Assembly (NCBI GenBank): GCA_963750915.1
Contig: CAVVSF010000006.1
Coordinates: forward strand, 186,001 to 250,000
DNA length: 64,000 bases
Direction: 5' to 3'
Origin: DATBJJ01 sp963750915
GTDB lineage: Bacteria > Acidobacteriota > Vicinamibacteria > Vicinamibacterales > 2-12-FULL-66-21
Each line of letters begins with the position of its first letter. Positions within the stretch are counted from its first letter, which is position 1. This document shows positions 24,472 to 32,940 of the stretch, one piece after another. The notes under the pieces were generated by a model. That model saw only the letters and a program-made list of their open reading frames with translations. It did no database searches and was not told where the DNA came from. The position numbers were made by a program, and so were the translations under genes.

Positions 24472-25361
24472 AACCCGACGCCTCCACGGTGCCCGTCGCT
24501 GTCAGTCACACGCGAACCGGGGATTTCTCGGCGCTGGCCAAGCCGCGGCTCAACATGCTGGTCGTCGTCTCCGCCGTGGCAGGCTACGTCATGGCCGGAG
24601 GCAACGCCCACGACGTGTGGCGGCTGCTGTGGATGGTCATCGGCACGGCGCTGGTCGCCGGCGGCGCGTCGGCGTTCAACCAGGTCATCGAGCGTGAATC
24701 GGACACGCTGATGGCGCGGACGCGGATGCGGCCGATGCCGGACGGACGCGTCACTTCCCGAGACGCGCTCGCGTTCGCGTCTGTGCTGACGCTCGGTGGC
24801 CTCATCGTCCTTGCCGCCGGCGCCAACCTGCTCAGCGCGGCGGTGGCCTTCGTCACCCTCGCCAGCTACGTAGCGGTCTACACGCCGCTGAAGAAGCGGT
24901 CGTCGTTCTCGACCGTCGTCGGCGCGATTCCCGGTGCGCTGCCGCCGGTGATCGGCTGGGCCGCGGCCGAGAACGGGCTGTCGCGCGGCTCGTGGGTGCT
25001 CTTCGGCATCGTCTTCCTGTGGCAGCTGCCGCACTTCCTCGCCATCGCCTGGATCTATCGCGACGACTACGCCCGCGCCGGCCTCCCGATGCTGCCGGTG
25101 ATCGAACCCGATGGCCGCAGCACCGCCCGGCAGGCGATCATCTACGCTGCCGCGCTCGTCCCGGTGAGCCTCGCGCCAACGCTCGTCGGCATGACCGGCA
25201 CGCTCTACTTCACCGGTGCCTTCATCCTCGGCCTCGCCTTCGTTGCCCTCGCTGTCCGCTTCGGCATGACGCGGACGGTGGCCGACGCGCGCCGCCTGTT
25301 CTTCGGGTCGATCATCTATCTGCCGCTGCTGTGGATGTTGATGATAGGCAATCGTGTGTAG
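24468..25361 (+). CDS. ctaB: Protoheme IX farnesyltransferase (heme O synthase)
   Basis: 297 residues, UbiA prenyltransferase fold with several membrane helices. The first Asp-rich motif appears as FNQVIERESDTLMARTRMRPMPDG and the second region as YTPLKKRSSFSTVVGAIPGALPPVIGW. LWQLPHFLAIAWIYRDDYARAGLPMLPV is diagnostic of CtaB. It adds farnesyl to heme B, feeding CtaA. It is translationally coupled to ctaA by a 4-nt overlap. Confidence 0.95.
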   Translation: MKPDASTVPVAVSHTRTGDFSALAKPRLNMLVVVSAVAGYVMAGGNAHDVWRLLWMVIGTALVAGGASAFNQVIERESDTLMARTRMRPMPDGRVTSRDALAFASVLTLGGLIVLAAGANLLSAAVAFVTLASYVAVYTPLKKRSSFSTVVGAIPGALPPVIGWAAAENGLSRGSWVLFGIVFLWQLPHFLAIAWIYRDDYARAGLPMLPVIEPDGRSTARQAIIYAAALVPVSLAPTLVGMTGTLYFTGAFILGLAFVALAVRFGMTRTVADARRLFFGSIIYLPLLWMLMIGNRV

Positions 25362-25371
25362 GGGGGCAGGC

Positions 25372-25463
25372 GACTGAAGACTGACGACTGAAGATTGAAG
25401 ACTGCAGAGTGAAGACTGCAGAGTGAAGACTGAAGATTTGTGGATTGAAGATTGACGATTGAA
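25372..25463 (+). repeat. Heptamer tandem-repeat array (GAYTGAA-type)
   Basis: Twelve 7-nt units can be read in register: GACTGAA, GACTGAC, GACTGAA, GATTGAA, GACTGCA, GAGTGAA and so on, with one 8-nt slip at 25435-25442. A 14-nt double unit is exactly duplicated at 25397-25410 and 25411-25424. The array starts 10 nt after ctaB and runs over the start codon of the DUF420 gene. Confidence 0.85.
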
Positions 25464-25865
25464 GATCTGCCGGGCCTGAATGCGACGCTGAACGCCATCG
25501 CGGCGGCACTGCTCGTCGGCGGCTACATCATGATTCGGCGCCGGCGGATCGCTGCGCACAAGCGGTTCATGCTCAGCGCGTTCGCAACCTCGGCCCTCTT
25601 CCTCGCGTCCTACCTCGTCTACCACTACAACATCGGCTCACGGCCGTTCACCGGTCAGGGGCCGATCCGGGTCGTCTACTTCACCATCCTGATTACTCAC
25701 GTCGTCCTGGCCGCGGCGATCCTGCCGATGGCGCTGATCACCCTGAACCACGCCCTGCGGGCACGCTTCGAGCGGCATGTGCCGATCGCGCGCTGGACCC
25801 TGCCTGTCTGGCTCTATGTGTCGGTGACGGGCGTCGTCGTGTACTGGATGCTGTACCGGATGTAG
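25452..25865 (+). CDS. DUF420 family membrane protein (CtaM-like)
   Basis: 137 residues with four membrane helices (ATLNAIAAALLVGGYIMI, FMLSAFATSALFLASYLVYH, RVVYFTILITHVVLAAAILP, LPVWLYVSVTGVVVYWML). Histidines in helices 2 and 3 and AAHKRFML fit the DUF420 family, whose Staphylococcus member CtaM is needed for heme A-type oxidase maturation. The start is a TTG at 25452 giving MTIEDLPGLNATLNA, which matches the family N-terminus. No ribosome-binding site is present because the heptamer array occupies that position. It follows ctaA-ctaB, supporting an oxidase-assembly role. Confidence 0.85.
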   Translation: MTIEDLPGLNATLNAIAAALLVGGYIMIRRRRIAAHKRFMLSAFATSALFLASYLVYHYNIGSRPFTGQGPIRVVYFTILITHVVLAAAILPMALITLNHALRARFERHVPIARWTLPVWLYVSVTGVVVYWMLYRM

Positions 25866-25949
25866 GCTCAGATCTCGGGCTCGGGGTTCGGGGTTCGGGG
25901 TTCGCGTTCGAGAGTGAGTCGGTAGGGCGGGTCCGCGAGCCGTACGCAG

Positions 25950-25969
25950 GGCGGGGCTTCAGCCCCGCC
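25950..25969. repeat. GGGCTTCAGCCC palindrome over the stop of the GGDEF gene
   Basis: GGCGGGGCT-TC-AGCCCCGCC is a perfect 9-bp stem covering the last codons and the stop (25959) of the diguanylate cyclase gene. It is related to the palindrome at 37281-37300. It could serve as a terminator for either convergent gene. Confidence 0.6.
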
Positions 25970-27302
25970 GCCGCCGGGCGGGCGGGACGCTCGACGATGA
26001 GACGGACGCACGCCCGCGGAGCAGGCGCTTGTTCTCGTACATCCGCTCGTCGGCGCGCTTGATCAGGGTCATGATGTTCTCGGCCTTGTCGTCGATCTCG
26101 GCGCAGCCGATGCTCAGGCCGACGCCAGGCGGCAGCGACGCGGCGGCGGCGTAGCGGCTGAACTCCGACTGCAGCGACGCGCCGCGCCGGCCGGCCTCGT
26201 CCTCGCCGCACGACAGCAGCACCAGGAACTCGTCACCACCCCACCTGAACACGTAGTCGGCCTCGCGGATGTGGCTGAGCAGGAACGCCGCGACTTCGCG
26301 CAGGACGCGGTCGCCGGCGTCGTGGCCGAGCGTGTCGTTGATCGACTTGAAGCGGTCGATGTCGACGAACAGCAGCGACATCGGGATGCTGTAGCGGCGG
26401 TGCCGCTGGATCTCGCGGCCGATGATCTCATCGAAGAAGCGGCGGTTGCGGCAGCCGGTCAGCGGGTCGGTGATCACCATCCGGCGCAGCTTGCCCTGCG
26501 CCGCCTCGAGGCGGCGGTTGGTGCGGCGCAGCTCCCAGGTCATGTCCTCGAACGTCATCAGCTGCATGCCGAGCGCCGTGATCAGGTAGAGCACCTGCAT
26601 GAACACCAGCGCGCTGACGACGGCGGGAGAGCTCGGCGTGTCGACGAACAGCACGATCCACACGTGCGCCGCCGCGATCAGCAGCAGCGAGACACCGACG
26701 ACCGCGGCGCCAAGCAGCCGGGCCTGCCGCAGGAGCATGAGGTGGGCAACGCCGGCAACCGCCAGCGTCCCGGCAACGAGGACGTGGCCGGGCGCGAAGA
26801 CGGCGCGCGTATCGAGCGCCAGCGGCGCCAGCGTGAACCACATCAGCACACCGACGAGGCTCATGATGTAGCCGCGGCGCATGCGCGGCCGCGCCGGGTA
26901 AGCGTCGGCGCTGATGACGAAGAACAGCGCGCTGAGGATGCTGAGGAACTGCGACAGGCCGTAACTCAGTAGCTGCGCCTTGTCGTTGTCGAACGGCCGG
27001 CCGGCAAGGAACATCGAGGCCGACACGAGGAACCAGCCGGTGGTCCAGAAGAGGATGTAGGGCCGGCGGCGATAGAGGAACAGCAGCAGCAGGACGAAGG
27101 TGACGACGAGCGCACCTTTCCCTGCCACCTGCCACGGGTTGATCTGGGCAGTCAGCGAGAGGAGTGAAGTTTCCTGGCGGAGCGCGTGCGCCACCTCGGA
27201 CGGGAGGGGCTGCGGCTGCGCGACTGGGACGGCCGCAGCAACCGTCAAGAGCACAGTCGCCGCCAGGACCATGAGCCAGGCAAAGCCCGGCACTCGGTCC
27301 AT
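25959..27302 (-). CDS. Membrane-bound diguanylate cyclase (GGDEF)
   Basis: About 447 residues from the ATG at 27302. A GTG at 27353 would add 17 residues; neither has a clear ribosome-binding site. An N-terminal hydrophobic segment and about seven more helices form a membrane sensor of unknown type. A short coiled linker (ELRRTNRRLEAAQGKLRRM) leads into the GGDEF domain (DPLTGCRNRRFFDE ... RWGGDEFLVLLS), which makes cyclic-di-GMP from GTP. The inhibitory RxxD site (READ) lies five residues before GGDEF, so product inhibition is expected. It lies downstream of the AmiE-NamZ gene on the same strand, about 300 bp away. Confidence 0.92.
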   Translation of the reverse strand: MDRVPGFAWLMVLAATVLLTVAAAVPVAQPQPLPSEVAHALRQETSLLSLTAQINPWQVAGKGALVVTFVLLLLFLYRRRPYILFWTTGWFLVSASMFLAGRPFDNDKAQLLSYGLSQFLSILSALFFVISADAYPARPRMRRGYIMSLVGVLMWFTLAPLALDTRAVFAPGHVLVAGTLAVAGVAHLMLLRQARLLGAAVVGVSLLLIAAAHVWIVLFVDTPSSPAVVSALVFMQVLYLITALGMQLMTFEDMTWELRRTNRRLEAAQGKLRRMVITDPLTGCRNRRFFDEIIGREIQRHRRYSIPMSLLFVDIDRFKSINDTLGHDAGDRVLREVAAFLLSHIREADYVFRWGGDEFLVLLSCGEDEAGRRGASLQSEFSRYAAAASLPPGVGLSIGCAEIDDKAENIMTLIKRADERMYENKRLLRGRASVSSSSVPPARRRRG

Positions 27303-27604
27303 ATTCGTTTGTAAGGGGGGAGCCTCGCGGATGATCTTATCATCCTGGTACACCCGGCTCGGTAAGATGTTCGTAGGAGGATTTACTTAAGGCGAACGGC
27401 CCAGGTGCGAATCTGTGTATCCGTGGCTCAGCGTTGGAGCGGGACTAAGACTAAGGCAAACGGAACTAAGACTAAAGCACTAGACGCTTAATCTCACGTA
27501 CCGCGAGCGAGCGAAGCGAGCGAGCCTGGCGAGCGGAGCGGGGCCCGGGGCCCCCGCGAGCGAGCCAGCCGGGGAGTCCGAGGGGCGAAGCCCCTCGGTT
27601 GATA
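27303..27604. other. Repeat-rich spacer after the AmiE-NamZ gene
   Basis: 302 bp without a gene. It holds GCGAGCGAGCGAAGCGAGCGAGC-like low-complexity DNA (27498-27521), two copies of an ACTAAGACTAA segment (27448-27475), a GGGGCCCGGGGCCCC palindrome and a 9-bp stem at 27578-27598. Confidence 0.6.
27578..27598 (-). terminator. 9-bp hairpin just after the AmiE-NamZ gene
   Basis: CCGAGGGGC and GCCCCTCGG pair perfectly around a 3-nt loop, starting 6 nt past the stop on the minus strand. No T-run follows. The loop region (GGGGCTTCGCCCC in transcript sense) resembles the other GGGCTTCAGCCC elements. Confidence 0.5.
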
Positions 27605-30025
27605 CTAGTAGAGCAGGTACGGAGCGCGAAGGAGCCGCCACCGCGCCTCGGCGGCCTCCCAGCTTCGCGCGATCACGGCCGGATCCTCGCCGCTGCGGAC
27701 GCGCGCCAGACCGTCGCGTGATCCAAACAGACGCTCGGCCGCGTCGAGCTCGAATTTCGCGCCGTACAGCTTGTGCAGCTGGGCCGCGATCTCGATGCCG
27801 AGCCGGACCGGGCGCAGCGCCAGGCGATCGGTGATGATGATGAAGACACCCTGACAGGGTTCGCTGGCGTACTTGCTCGACGCCGGCGTGAAACGGATGG
27901 GATAGAAGCGCACCCCGGGAATGCGGCGCGCGTTCAACGCGTCGGACAGCTGCGGCCCGTCGATCCACGGCGCGCCGATCTGCTCGAACGGCGTGTCGGT
28001 CCCCCGACCCACCGAGATGTTGGTCGTTTCGATCGCGCCGATGCCTGGATAGACCGTCGCCTGGATCAGGTTGCGCATGTTGGGCGAAGGATTTATCCAC
28101 GGGGTGCCGGTTTCGTCGAACCAGTAATCCCGATCCCAGTTGCTGACTTCGACGACGGTCAGGTCGGCGCCGATCTTGTTCTCGCCGTTGAACAGCCGCG
28201 CCAGCTCCCCCATCGTCAACCCGTGCCGGACCGGCATCGCCTGGAAGTACAGCGTAAACGCCGTCATTCCCTTGTCGACGGCCGGCCCCTCGATCTGGAA
28301 GCCGTTGATCGGGTTCGGCCGATCCAGGACCACGACCGCCAGCCGCCGCTTTGCCGCCTCCTCGAGCACGTAAGCCATGGTCGTGATGTAGGTGTAGAAG
28401 CGGGCGCCGATGTCCTGGATGTCGATGACGATGGTGTCGAGTCCGTCGAGCATCGCGGCAGTCGGCCGGCGGGTCTCGCCGTAGAGCGAGTGGATCGGCA
28501 GCCCGGTCTTCTCGTCCTTCCCCGACGCGACCTTCGCGTCCAACGTGCCGCGGATTCCGTGCTCCGGGCTGAACAGCGCGACGAGCTTGACGTCGCTGGC
28601 CGAGAACAGCAGGTCGATCGTGGTCGCGCCGTCGCGGGCGACGCCGGTGTGGTTGGTGACGAGGCCGACGCGCTTGCCCCGCAATGGCGCGAAGCCCTGG
28701 GCGCGCAACACGTCGACGCCGGCCAGGACCGCCGCCGGCGGCCGCGGGGTGACGGGCCCCGACGGCCCCGGCGGGCCAAAGTCGCGTCCGGTATAGGTGC
28801 GGATGCCCTTGGGCACGCTGGTCAAGGCGGTCGCGGCTACAGTCGCCACGCGCGCCCGCAGCGGCGTCACGTCTCCCTTGCCGTCGGGATGCACGCGGTT
28901 CGACAGGAACACGACGAACATCTCGGTCGCCGGATCGATCCAGAGCGACGTGCCGGTGAAACCAGTGTGGCCGAAGGATCCGATCGGCAACAGCTCGCCG
29001 CGATTCGACGAGAACGATGAATCGACGTCCCAGCCGAGCGCGCGCGTGTTCGGCTCGAGCCCTGGCGTCGACGGGCTGATCATCTTCTCGACCCCCAGCG
29101 GCGACAGGATGCGGGCGCCGTTGTGCGAGCCGCCGTTCAGCAGCATGCGGCTGAAGATCGCGAGGTCGGCCGCGGTGCTGAAGAGGCCGGCATGGCCAGC
29201 GACGCCGCCCATCCGCCGCGCCGTCGGATCGTGGACGATGCCGCGGAGCATCGACATGTCGGGCCCCTGGCACGGCCAGCCGTAGCGCGTGCAGCTCTCC
29301 GTCGGCGCAATCCTGGCCTTGAGCGACTCGGGCGGATTGAACATCGTGTCTTTCATGCCGAGCGGCTCGAAGATCCTCGTCCTGGCGAACTGGTCGAGCG
29401 GCTGGCCGCTGACGCGCCGGACGATGTCGCCGAGCAGGAAGAAGTTGATGTCGCTGTAGACGAAGCGCTCGCCAGGCCGCGCCGTCGGCACCTCTTCGAT
29501 CGCGAGCGCGACGGCGCGATCCGATCCCATCCACAGCTCCGCGAGGTCGACGTCCGGGCGCAGCCCCGACACGTGCGTCAGGAGATGGCGGATCGTGATG
29601 TCGCCCTTGCCGTAGCGCTCGAAGCCGGGGACGAACGCCGCTACCCGATCGGTCAGCCGGATCCTGCCCTGCTCCACCAGAATCATCACGCTCGTCGTCG
29701 TCGCCACGACCTTGGTGAGCGAGGCCAGGTCGAAGATCGTGTCGGTCGTCATCGACTCCGTGGCCGGCGACACGGCGCGGTTGCCGATCGCCTTCTGGTA
29801 GAGGGTCCGGTCGCCGCGACCGACGAGGATGACGGCGCCCGGCAGCTTCTTCTCGCCGATCGCCTCGCGAACGAGCGGCTCGATGGCATCGAGCCGGCGC
29901 GCGTCGACGGCGGGCGCGGCGCTGCTCTGCGGCTCGCCTGGCGTCAGGACGCTGACGTTCGACTGCGACAGAGCCGCCTGCACCGCCACCAGGCAGAAGA
30001 GAAGTACGGCGAAGGGAGCACGCAT
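27605..30025 (-). CDS. Fusion of beta-lactamase-family amidase/serine hydrolase with exo-N-acetylmuramidase NamZ (DUF1343)
   Basis: 806 residues. A signal peptide (about 1-20) is followed by a class C beta-lactamase-like domain (about 45-400) with the catalytic Ser-Lys in SLTK, Tyr in YSDIN and HTG in FGHTGFTGTS. From about residue 425 runs a complete DUF1343/NamZ domain (GVDVLRAQGFAPLRGKRVGL, SPEHGIRGTLDA, YGETRRPT, DIQDIGARFYTYI, DRPNPI, VGRGTDTPFEQIGAPW). NamZ removes terminal MurNAc from peptidoglycan fragments. In Bacillus the neighbouring amiE product, of the beta-lactamase family, first strips the peptide. Here both are one periplasmic polypeptide. Substrate order is inferred. Confidence 0.9.
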   Translation of the reverse strand: MRAPFAVLLFCLVAVQAALSQSNVSVLTPGEPQSSAAPAVDARRLDAIEPLVREAIGEKKLPGAVILVGRGDRTLYQKAIGNRAVSPATESMTTDTIFDLASLTKVVATTTSVMILVEQGRIRLTDRVAAFVPGFERYGKGDITIRHLLTHVSGLRPDVDLAELWMGSDRAVALAIEEVPTARPGERFVYSDINFFLLGDIVRRVSGQPLDQFARTRIFEPLGMKDTMFNPPESLKARIAPTESCTRYGWPCQGPDMSMLRGIVHDPTARRMGGVAGHAGLFSTAADLAIFSRMLLNGGSHNGARILSPLGVEKMISPSTPGLEPNTRALGWDVDSSFSSNRGELLPIGSFGHTGFTGTSLWIDPATEMFVVFLSNRVHPDGKGDVTPLRARVATVAATALTSVPKGIRTYTGRDFGPPGPSGPVTPRPPAAVLAGVDVLRAQGFAPLRGKRVGLVTNHTGVARDGATTIDLLFSASDVKLVALFSPEHGIRGTLDAKVASGKDEKTGLPIHSLYGETRRPTAAMLDGLDTIVIDIQDIGARFYTYITTMAYVLEEAAKRRLAVVVLDRPNPINGFQIEGPAVDKGMTAFTLYFQAMPVRHGLTMGELARLFNGENKIGADLTVVEVSNWDRDYWFDETGTPWINPSPNMRNLIQATVYPGIGAIETTNISVGRGTDTPFEQIGAPWIDGPQLSDALNARRIPGVRFYPIRFTPASSKYASEPCQGVFIIITDRLALRPVRLGIEIAAQLHKLYGAKFELDAAERLFGSRDGLARVRSGEDPAVIARSWEAAEARWRLLRAPYLLY

Positions 30026-30072
30026 GGAGGCCTAGGATAGCCCGCGAAACCGCCCCGGGAAAAGCCGTACCG

Positions 30073-31944
30073 CTAGCGCAGCGTCGTCACGGCCTGCATG
30101 CGGCCGCTCGTCGCCTGAACGAAGAACGTCTCCCAGGCGCGGCGGATGCGGTCGACCTTGGCTACCTGCGCGTCGGACGCCGTACGGCCGGCGCCGACGA
30201 TGAAGAGGAACGCCTGGCGGTGGACGCGCGGCGCCTCGGCAGCAGGCGGGAACCGCGGACCGTGGATGGCGACGATGTCCTGGATCAGGACGTCCCGGCG
30301 GGTGCCATTGAAGGTGACGCCCGTCGCCGGCGCCGAGCTGGCGTCGCGTCCGCCGGTGACGTTCACCGGGTTGTCGACGTAGAAGAACGGCGGCACCTCG
30401 TGCTCGGCCACGAGCCCCATCGCGTACTGGTCGAGCAGGCTGAAGCGCTGGACTGCCCCAATCGTACGAAAGGCACCGCCGCCGAGGTCCTCGATGTCGT
30501 TCCCTTCCATCACCGACGCGTCGGAGTCCATGAAAAAGCTCCAGTGCGCCTGATCGCGGCCGAGCAGCGCCTCGGAGCGCGCGCCGGTGTGATTGCGGAA
30601 CTCGAGGAACGCCATCCAGCGATGCCCGGCCTCCTGCCCGAGCACGCTGACGGTGCTGTTCTCGCCGAGAAATCGCTGCAGGGGATCCTCGGGATACTTG
30701 GCGAGGGAGTCCATCATGGCGAAGCTGCGGAGGCGGCCGGCGCTGCCGAACGCCGCCGACTGATCGAACACCTCCAGCCCGATGCCGCGGATCTCATTGG
30801 CGACCGTGCTCTCGAAGGCGAAAGAGTCGTCGAGGAGCGACTGGTCGGTCCAGTAGATCAGCTGGTCGAAGTTGTCGCCATGGCTGCGGTAGAACTTGCG
30901 CGCGACCTCGACGGTGTCGAGCTGGGACTCGTCGGCGAAGCGCTCGCCGACGGCGCCGGACCCGCCGGCAATGGTGCCGTCGGCGCTGAGGTTCACGGGA
31001 CGGAAGTCCCCGGTGCGGCCGGGCGACAATCCGACGATGGCGTCGCCCAGCGACACGGCGCCGAACTTCATCTCGATCGTGCCGCCAGGCAGAAGTGTCA
31101 GCTGGACGTTCGTCGTCTGCGTCGAGTCGAAGCCGCGGACGCCGCACCAGGTCACGGTGTAGCCGTCAGCGGCGGCGTTCGCCAGAACGCGGCCGCCGGT
31201 CGACGGATCGAGGTCCGCCAGGAAAGGCGCGACGCGCGGCGGACCGATGAGCATGCGGGCGACGTTGCGTTCGGTGCTGGCATTGTCGCCGCTCTCAAAG
31301 GTCAGGTTGCCGTCCGAGTTGACGAACGCGATGGTCTGGCTGCGGCCGTAGAAGCTGAAGGCGAACGGCAGGTTGAGCTGAACGCTATCGTCGTCGGTCA
31401 GCGTCAGGCGGCTGCCGACGGTGGTGCGGAAGGCGCCGTCGATCCGCGCGGCGTCGTAACCGCCGGCGCCGTTGAGGGTGAAACGCAGGCCGATGGCGCG
31501 CAAATCGTAGGTGTTGGCCGGCTCGATGAGGTCGCCCTCATCCTGGATGACTGCGATCTCTCCGATGTCGATCGCGTTGCGGTCGCCGGTGGCCGCAAGC
31601 GGCCGGCGGATGCGGCCGGCGCGCGAGCGATGAAGCCAGAGCGCGTCGAACAGGCGGCCGCGGGGGTTGCCGTCGGTGACGCTGCGCTTGCGCGCCAGCA
31701 GCGCCGGCGACGGCGCCTGGAGGGGCTCGCGCAGGTAGTCGCCAGAAGTCTCTGCGGAGGCTTCGAGAGACGAGGAGGCGTTGCATGCGGGCTCGGTGCC
31801 GCCGCCACCTGGCGGCGACGGCCCCGGGCCGGGGGCGGGGTTGCCGGAGCCATCGCACGCGGCGAGCGCGAGGGCTGCGGCAACCGCCCAGCAGAGCGCG
31901 GACTTACTTGACGTCTTTGAGCTGTTCGAGAAGCTTCTTCGCAT
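30073..31944 (-). CDS. Large lipoprotein with nidogen-like domain, function unknown
   Basis: About 623 residues from the ATG at 31944, which overlaps the upstream TPR gene by 41 nt. The N-terminus has a hydrophobic stretch and lipobox (ALALAAC), then a Pro/Gly-rich linker. Residues near 200-360 follow a nidogen-like pattern (LPFAFSFYGRSQTIAFVNSDG, VAPFLADLDPSTGG, TVTWCGVRG, LLPGGTIEMKFG). The rest contains EAGHRWMAFLEF, which recalls a metalloprotease but lacks HExxH. I do not recognise the full architecture. It is likely on the outer membrane or periplasm, possibly for adhesion. Confidence 0.65.
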   Translation of the reverse strand: MRRSFSNSSKTSSKSALCWAVAAALALAACDGSGNPAPGPGPSPPGGGGTEPACNASSSLEASAETSGDYLREPLQAPSPALLARKRSVTDGNPRGRLFDALWLHRSRAGRIRRPLAATGDRNAIDIGEIAVIQDEGDLIEPANTYDLRAIGLRFTLNGAGGYDAARIDGAFRTTVGSRLTLTDDDSVQLNLPFAFSFYGRSQTIAFVNSDGNLTFESGDNASTERNVARMLIGPPRVAPFLADLDPSTGGRVLANAAADGYTVTWCGVRGFDSTQTTNVQLTLLPGGTIEMKFGAVSLGDAIVGLSPGRTGDFRPVNLSADGTIAGGSGAVGERFADESQLDTVEVARKFYRSHGDNFDQLIYWTDQSLLDDSFAFESTVANEIRGIGLEVFDQSAAFGSAGRLRSFAMMDSLAKYPEDPLQRFLGENSTVSVLGQEAGHRWMAFLEFRNHTGARSEALLGRDQAHWSFFMDSDASVMEGNDIEDLGGGAFRTIGAVQRFSLLDQYAMGLVAEHEVPPFFYVDNPVNVTGGRDASSAPATGVTFNGTRRDVLIQDIVAIHGPRFPPAAEAPRVHRQAFLFIVGAGRTASDAQVAKVDRIRRAWETFFVQATSGRMQAVTTLR

Positions 31945-32875
31945 CCGGCAGCTCGCGCGCGTCAGGCGGCGCCATCGAGACGAACTTCTCGAGATCGGCC
32001 TTGGCCTCGACCATCTTCTTGCCGACAATCTTGGCGCGGGCGCGGTAGTAGATGATGTCGGGACGCGTCGGGAACTGCGTCGCCAGCTTGTCGAGCAGCG
32101 CCACCGCGTCATCGGCCCGGCCGGCGTTGATGGCGCTGATCGCCTGGTTGATGAACATCGTCGCATCCTTGGCCTGCGTGATGTCGATGCTGTCGAGGAT
32201 CTTCTGGGCCCCTTCCTTGTCGCCCTTGGCGGTCATCAGCTCGGCGAGGAACATCTTCATTTCGATGTCGGCCGGTTCCTTGTCGACGACGATCTTTTGG
32301 TGCTCGATTGCCTTGTCGAAGTTCTTCTCTTCCTGGTAGGTGGTGGCAATGAACGCGTTGAGGCGATAGGCGACGGGGTACTTCACCAGCACGTCGTCGA
32401 TGACCTTGCGGGCGTCGGCGTTCTTGCCCGCCTGCGCCAGCCCCATCGCCTTCTTCAGCTCTTCCTGGATCTCGACGTTCGGATCGACGGCAGGCGCGGT
32501 GGACTTGGTCAGCTTCATCTCGATCGGCGGGTTGCCGCGCTCGGCGATCTTCACTTCCATGCGCTGCGGATCGAAGCCGGCCTTGGCGAACTCGAAGTTC
32601 CACTGGCCCGGGGTCATGCCCTTGATTTCCCACTCGCCCTTGTCGGTCGTCCTCGTCTCGAGGATCTGCGCTTCGCCGGTCTTCGCGGCGCGCACCATGA
32701 CGTCCGGCGCCGGCTTGCCGGTGTCGTCGAGGATCTTCCCCTTGATGCTGGCGGGGCCCTTGCCTTGCGCGGCCGCCGCGGTGGCGACGCTCAGCGCGAG
32801 CAGGAAGAGGGCGACCGCACGAAATGTGATGAAAAAGGTGATGAACGGCGTATGAGGTCGAAGGGAAGTAATCAT
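31904..32875 (-). CDS. Secreted TPR protein with carboxypeptidase-regulatory-like domain
   Basis: 323 residues from the ATG at 32875, giving a signal peptide ending SVATAAAAQG. An N-terminal CarboxypepD_reg-type beta-sandwich (ASIKGKILDDTGKPAPDVMVRA, GEWEIKGMTPGQWNFEFAKAGF) is followed by four or more TPR repeats (KKAMGLAQAGKNADARKVID, NQAISAINAGRADDAVALLDK). It is a periplasmic protein-interaction scaffold of unknown partner. It heads a two-gene unit with the lipoprotein and is divergent from the sulfatase/TPR pair, leaving a 65-bp promoter space. Confidence 0.82.
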   Translation of the reverse strand: MITSLRPHTPFITFFITFRAVALFLLALSVATAAAAQGKGPASIKGKILDDTGKPAPDVMVRAAKTGEAQILETRTTDKGEWEIKGMTPGQWNFEFAKAGFDPQRMEVKIAERGNPPIEMKLTKSTAPAVDPNVEIQEELKKAMGLAQAGKNADARKVIDDVLVKYPVAYRLNAFIATTYQEEKNFDKAIEHQKIVVDKEPADIEMKMFLAELMTAKGDKEGAQKILDSIDITQAKDATMFINQAISAINAGRADDAVALLDKLATQFPTRPDIIYYRARAKIVGKKMVEAKADLEKFVSMAPPDARELPDAKKLLEQLKDVK

Positions 32876-32940
32876 GGTGGCGATTATACTGAGAACACTG
32901 AGGTTTCGTCCGGGACCTCGTTCCCGCCAGCTCTGCCTGA

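Noticed and set aside
25372..25463. Possible CRISPR-like array
   Set aside because: Units are 7 nt in direct contact, with no spacers and no cas genes nearby.
27480..29534. A 684-residue minus-strand frame within the AmiE-NamZ gene
   Set aside because: Arg/Ala-rich composition typical of an out-of-frame reading of a high-GC gene. The other frame has full conserved domains.
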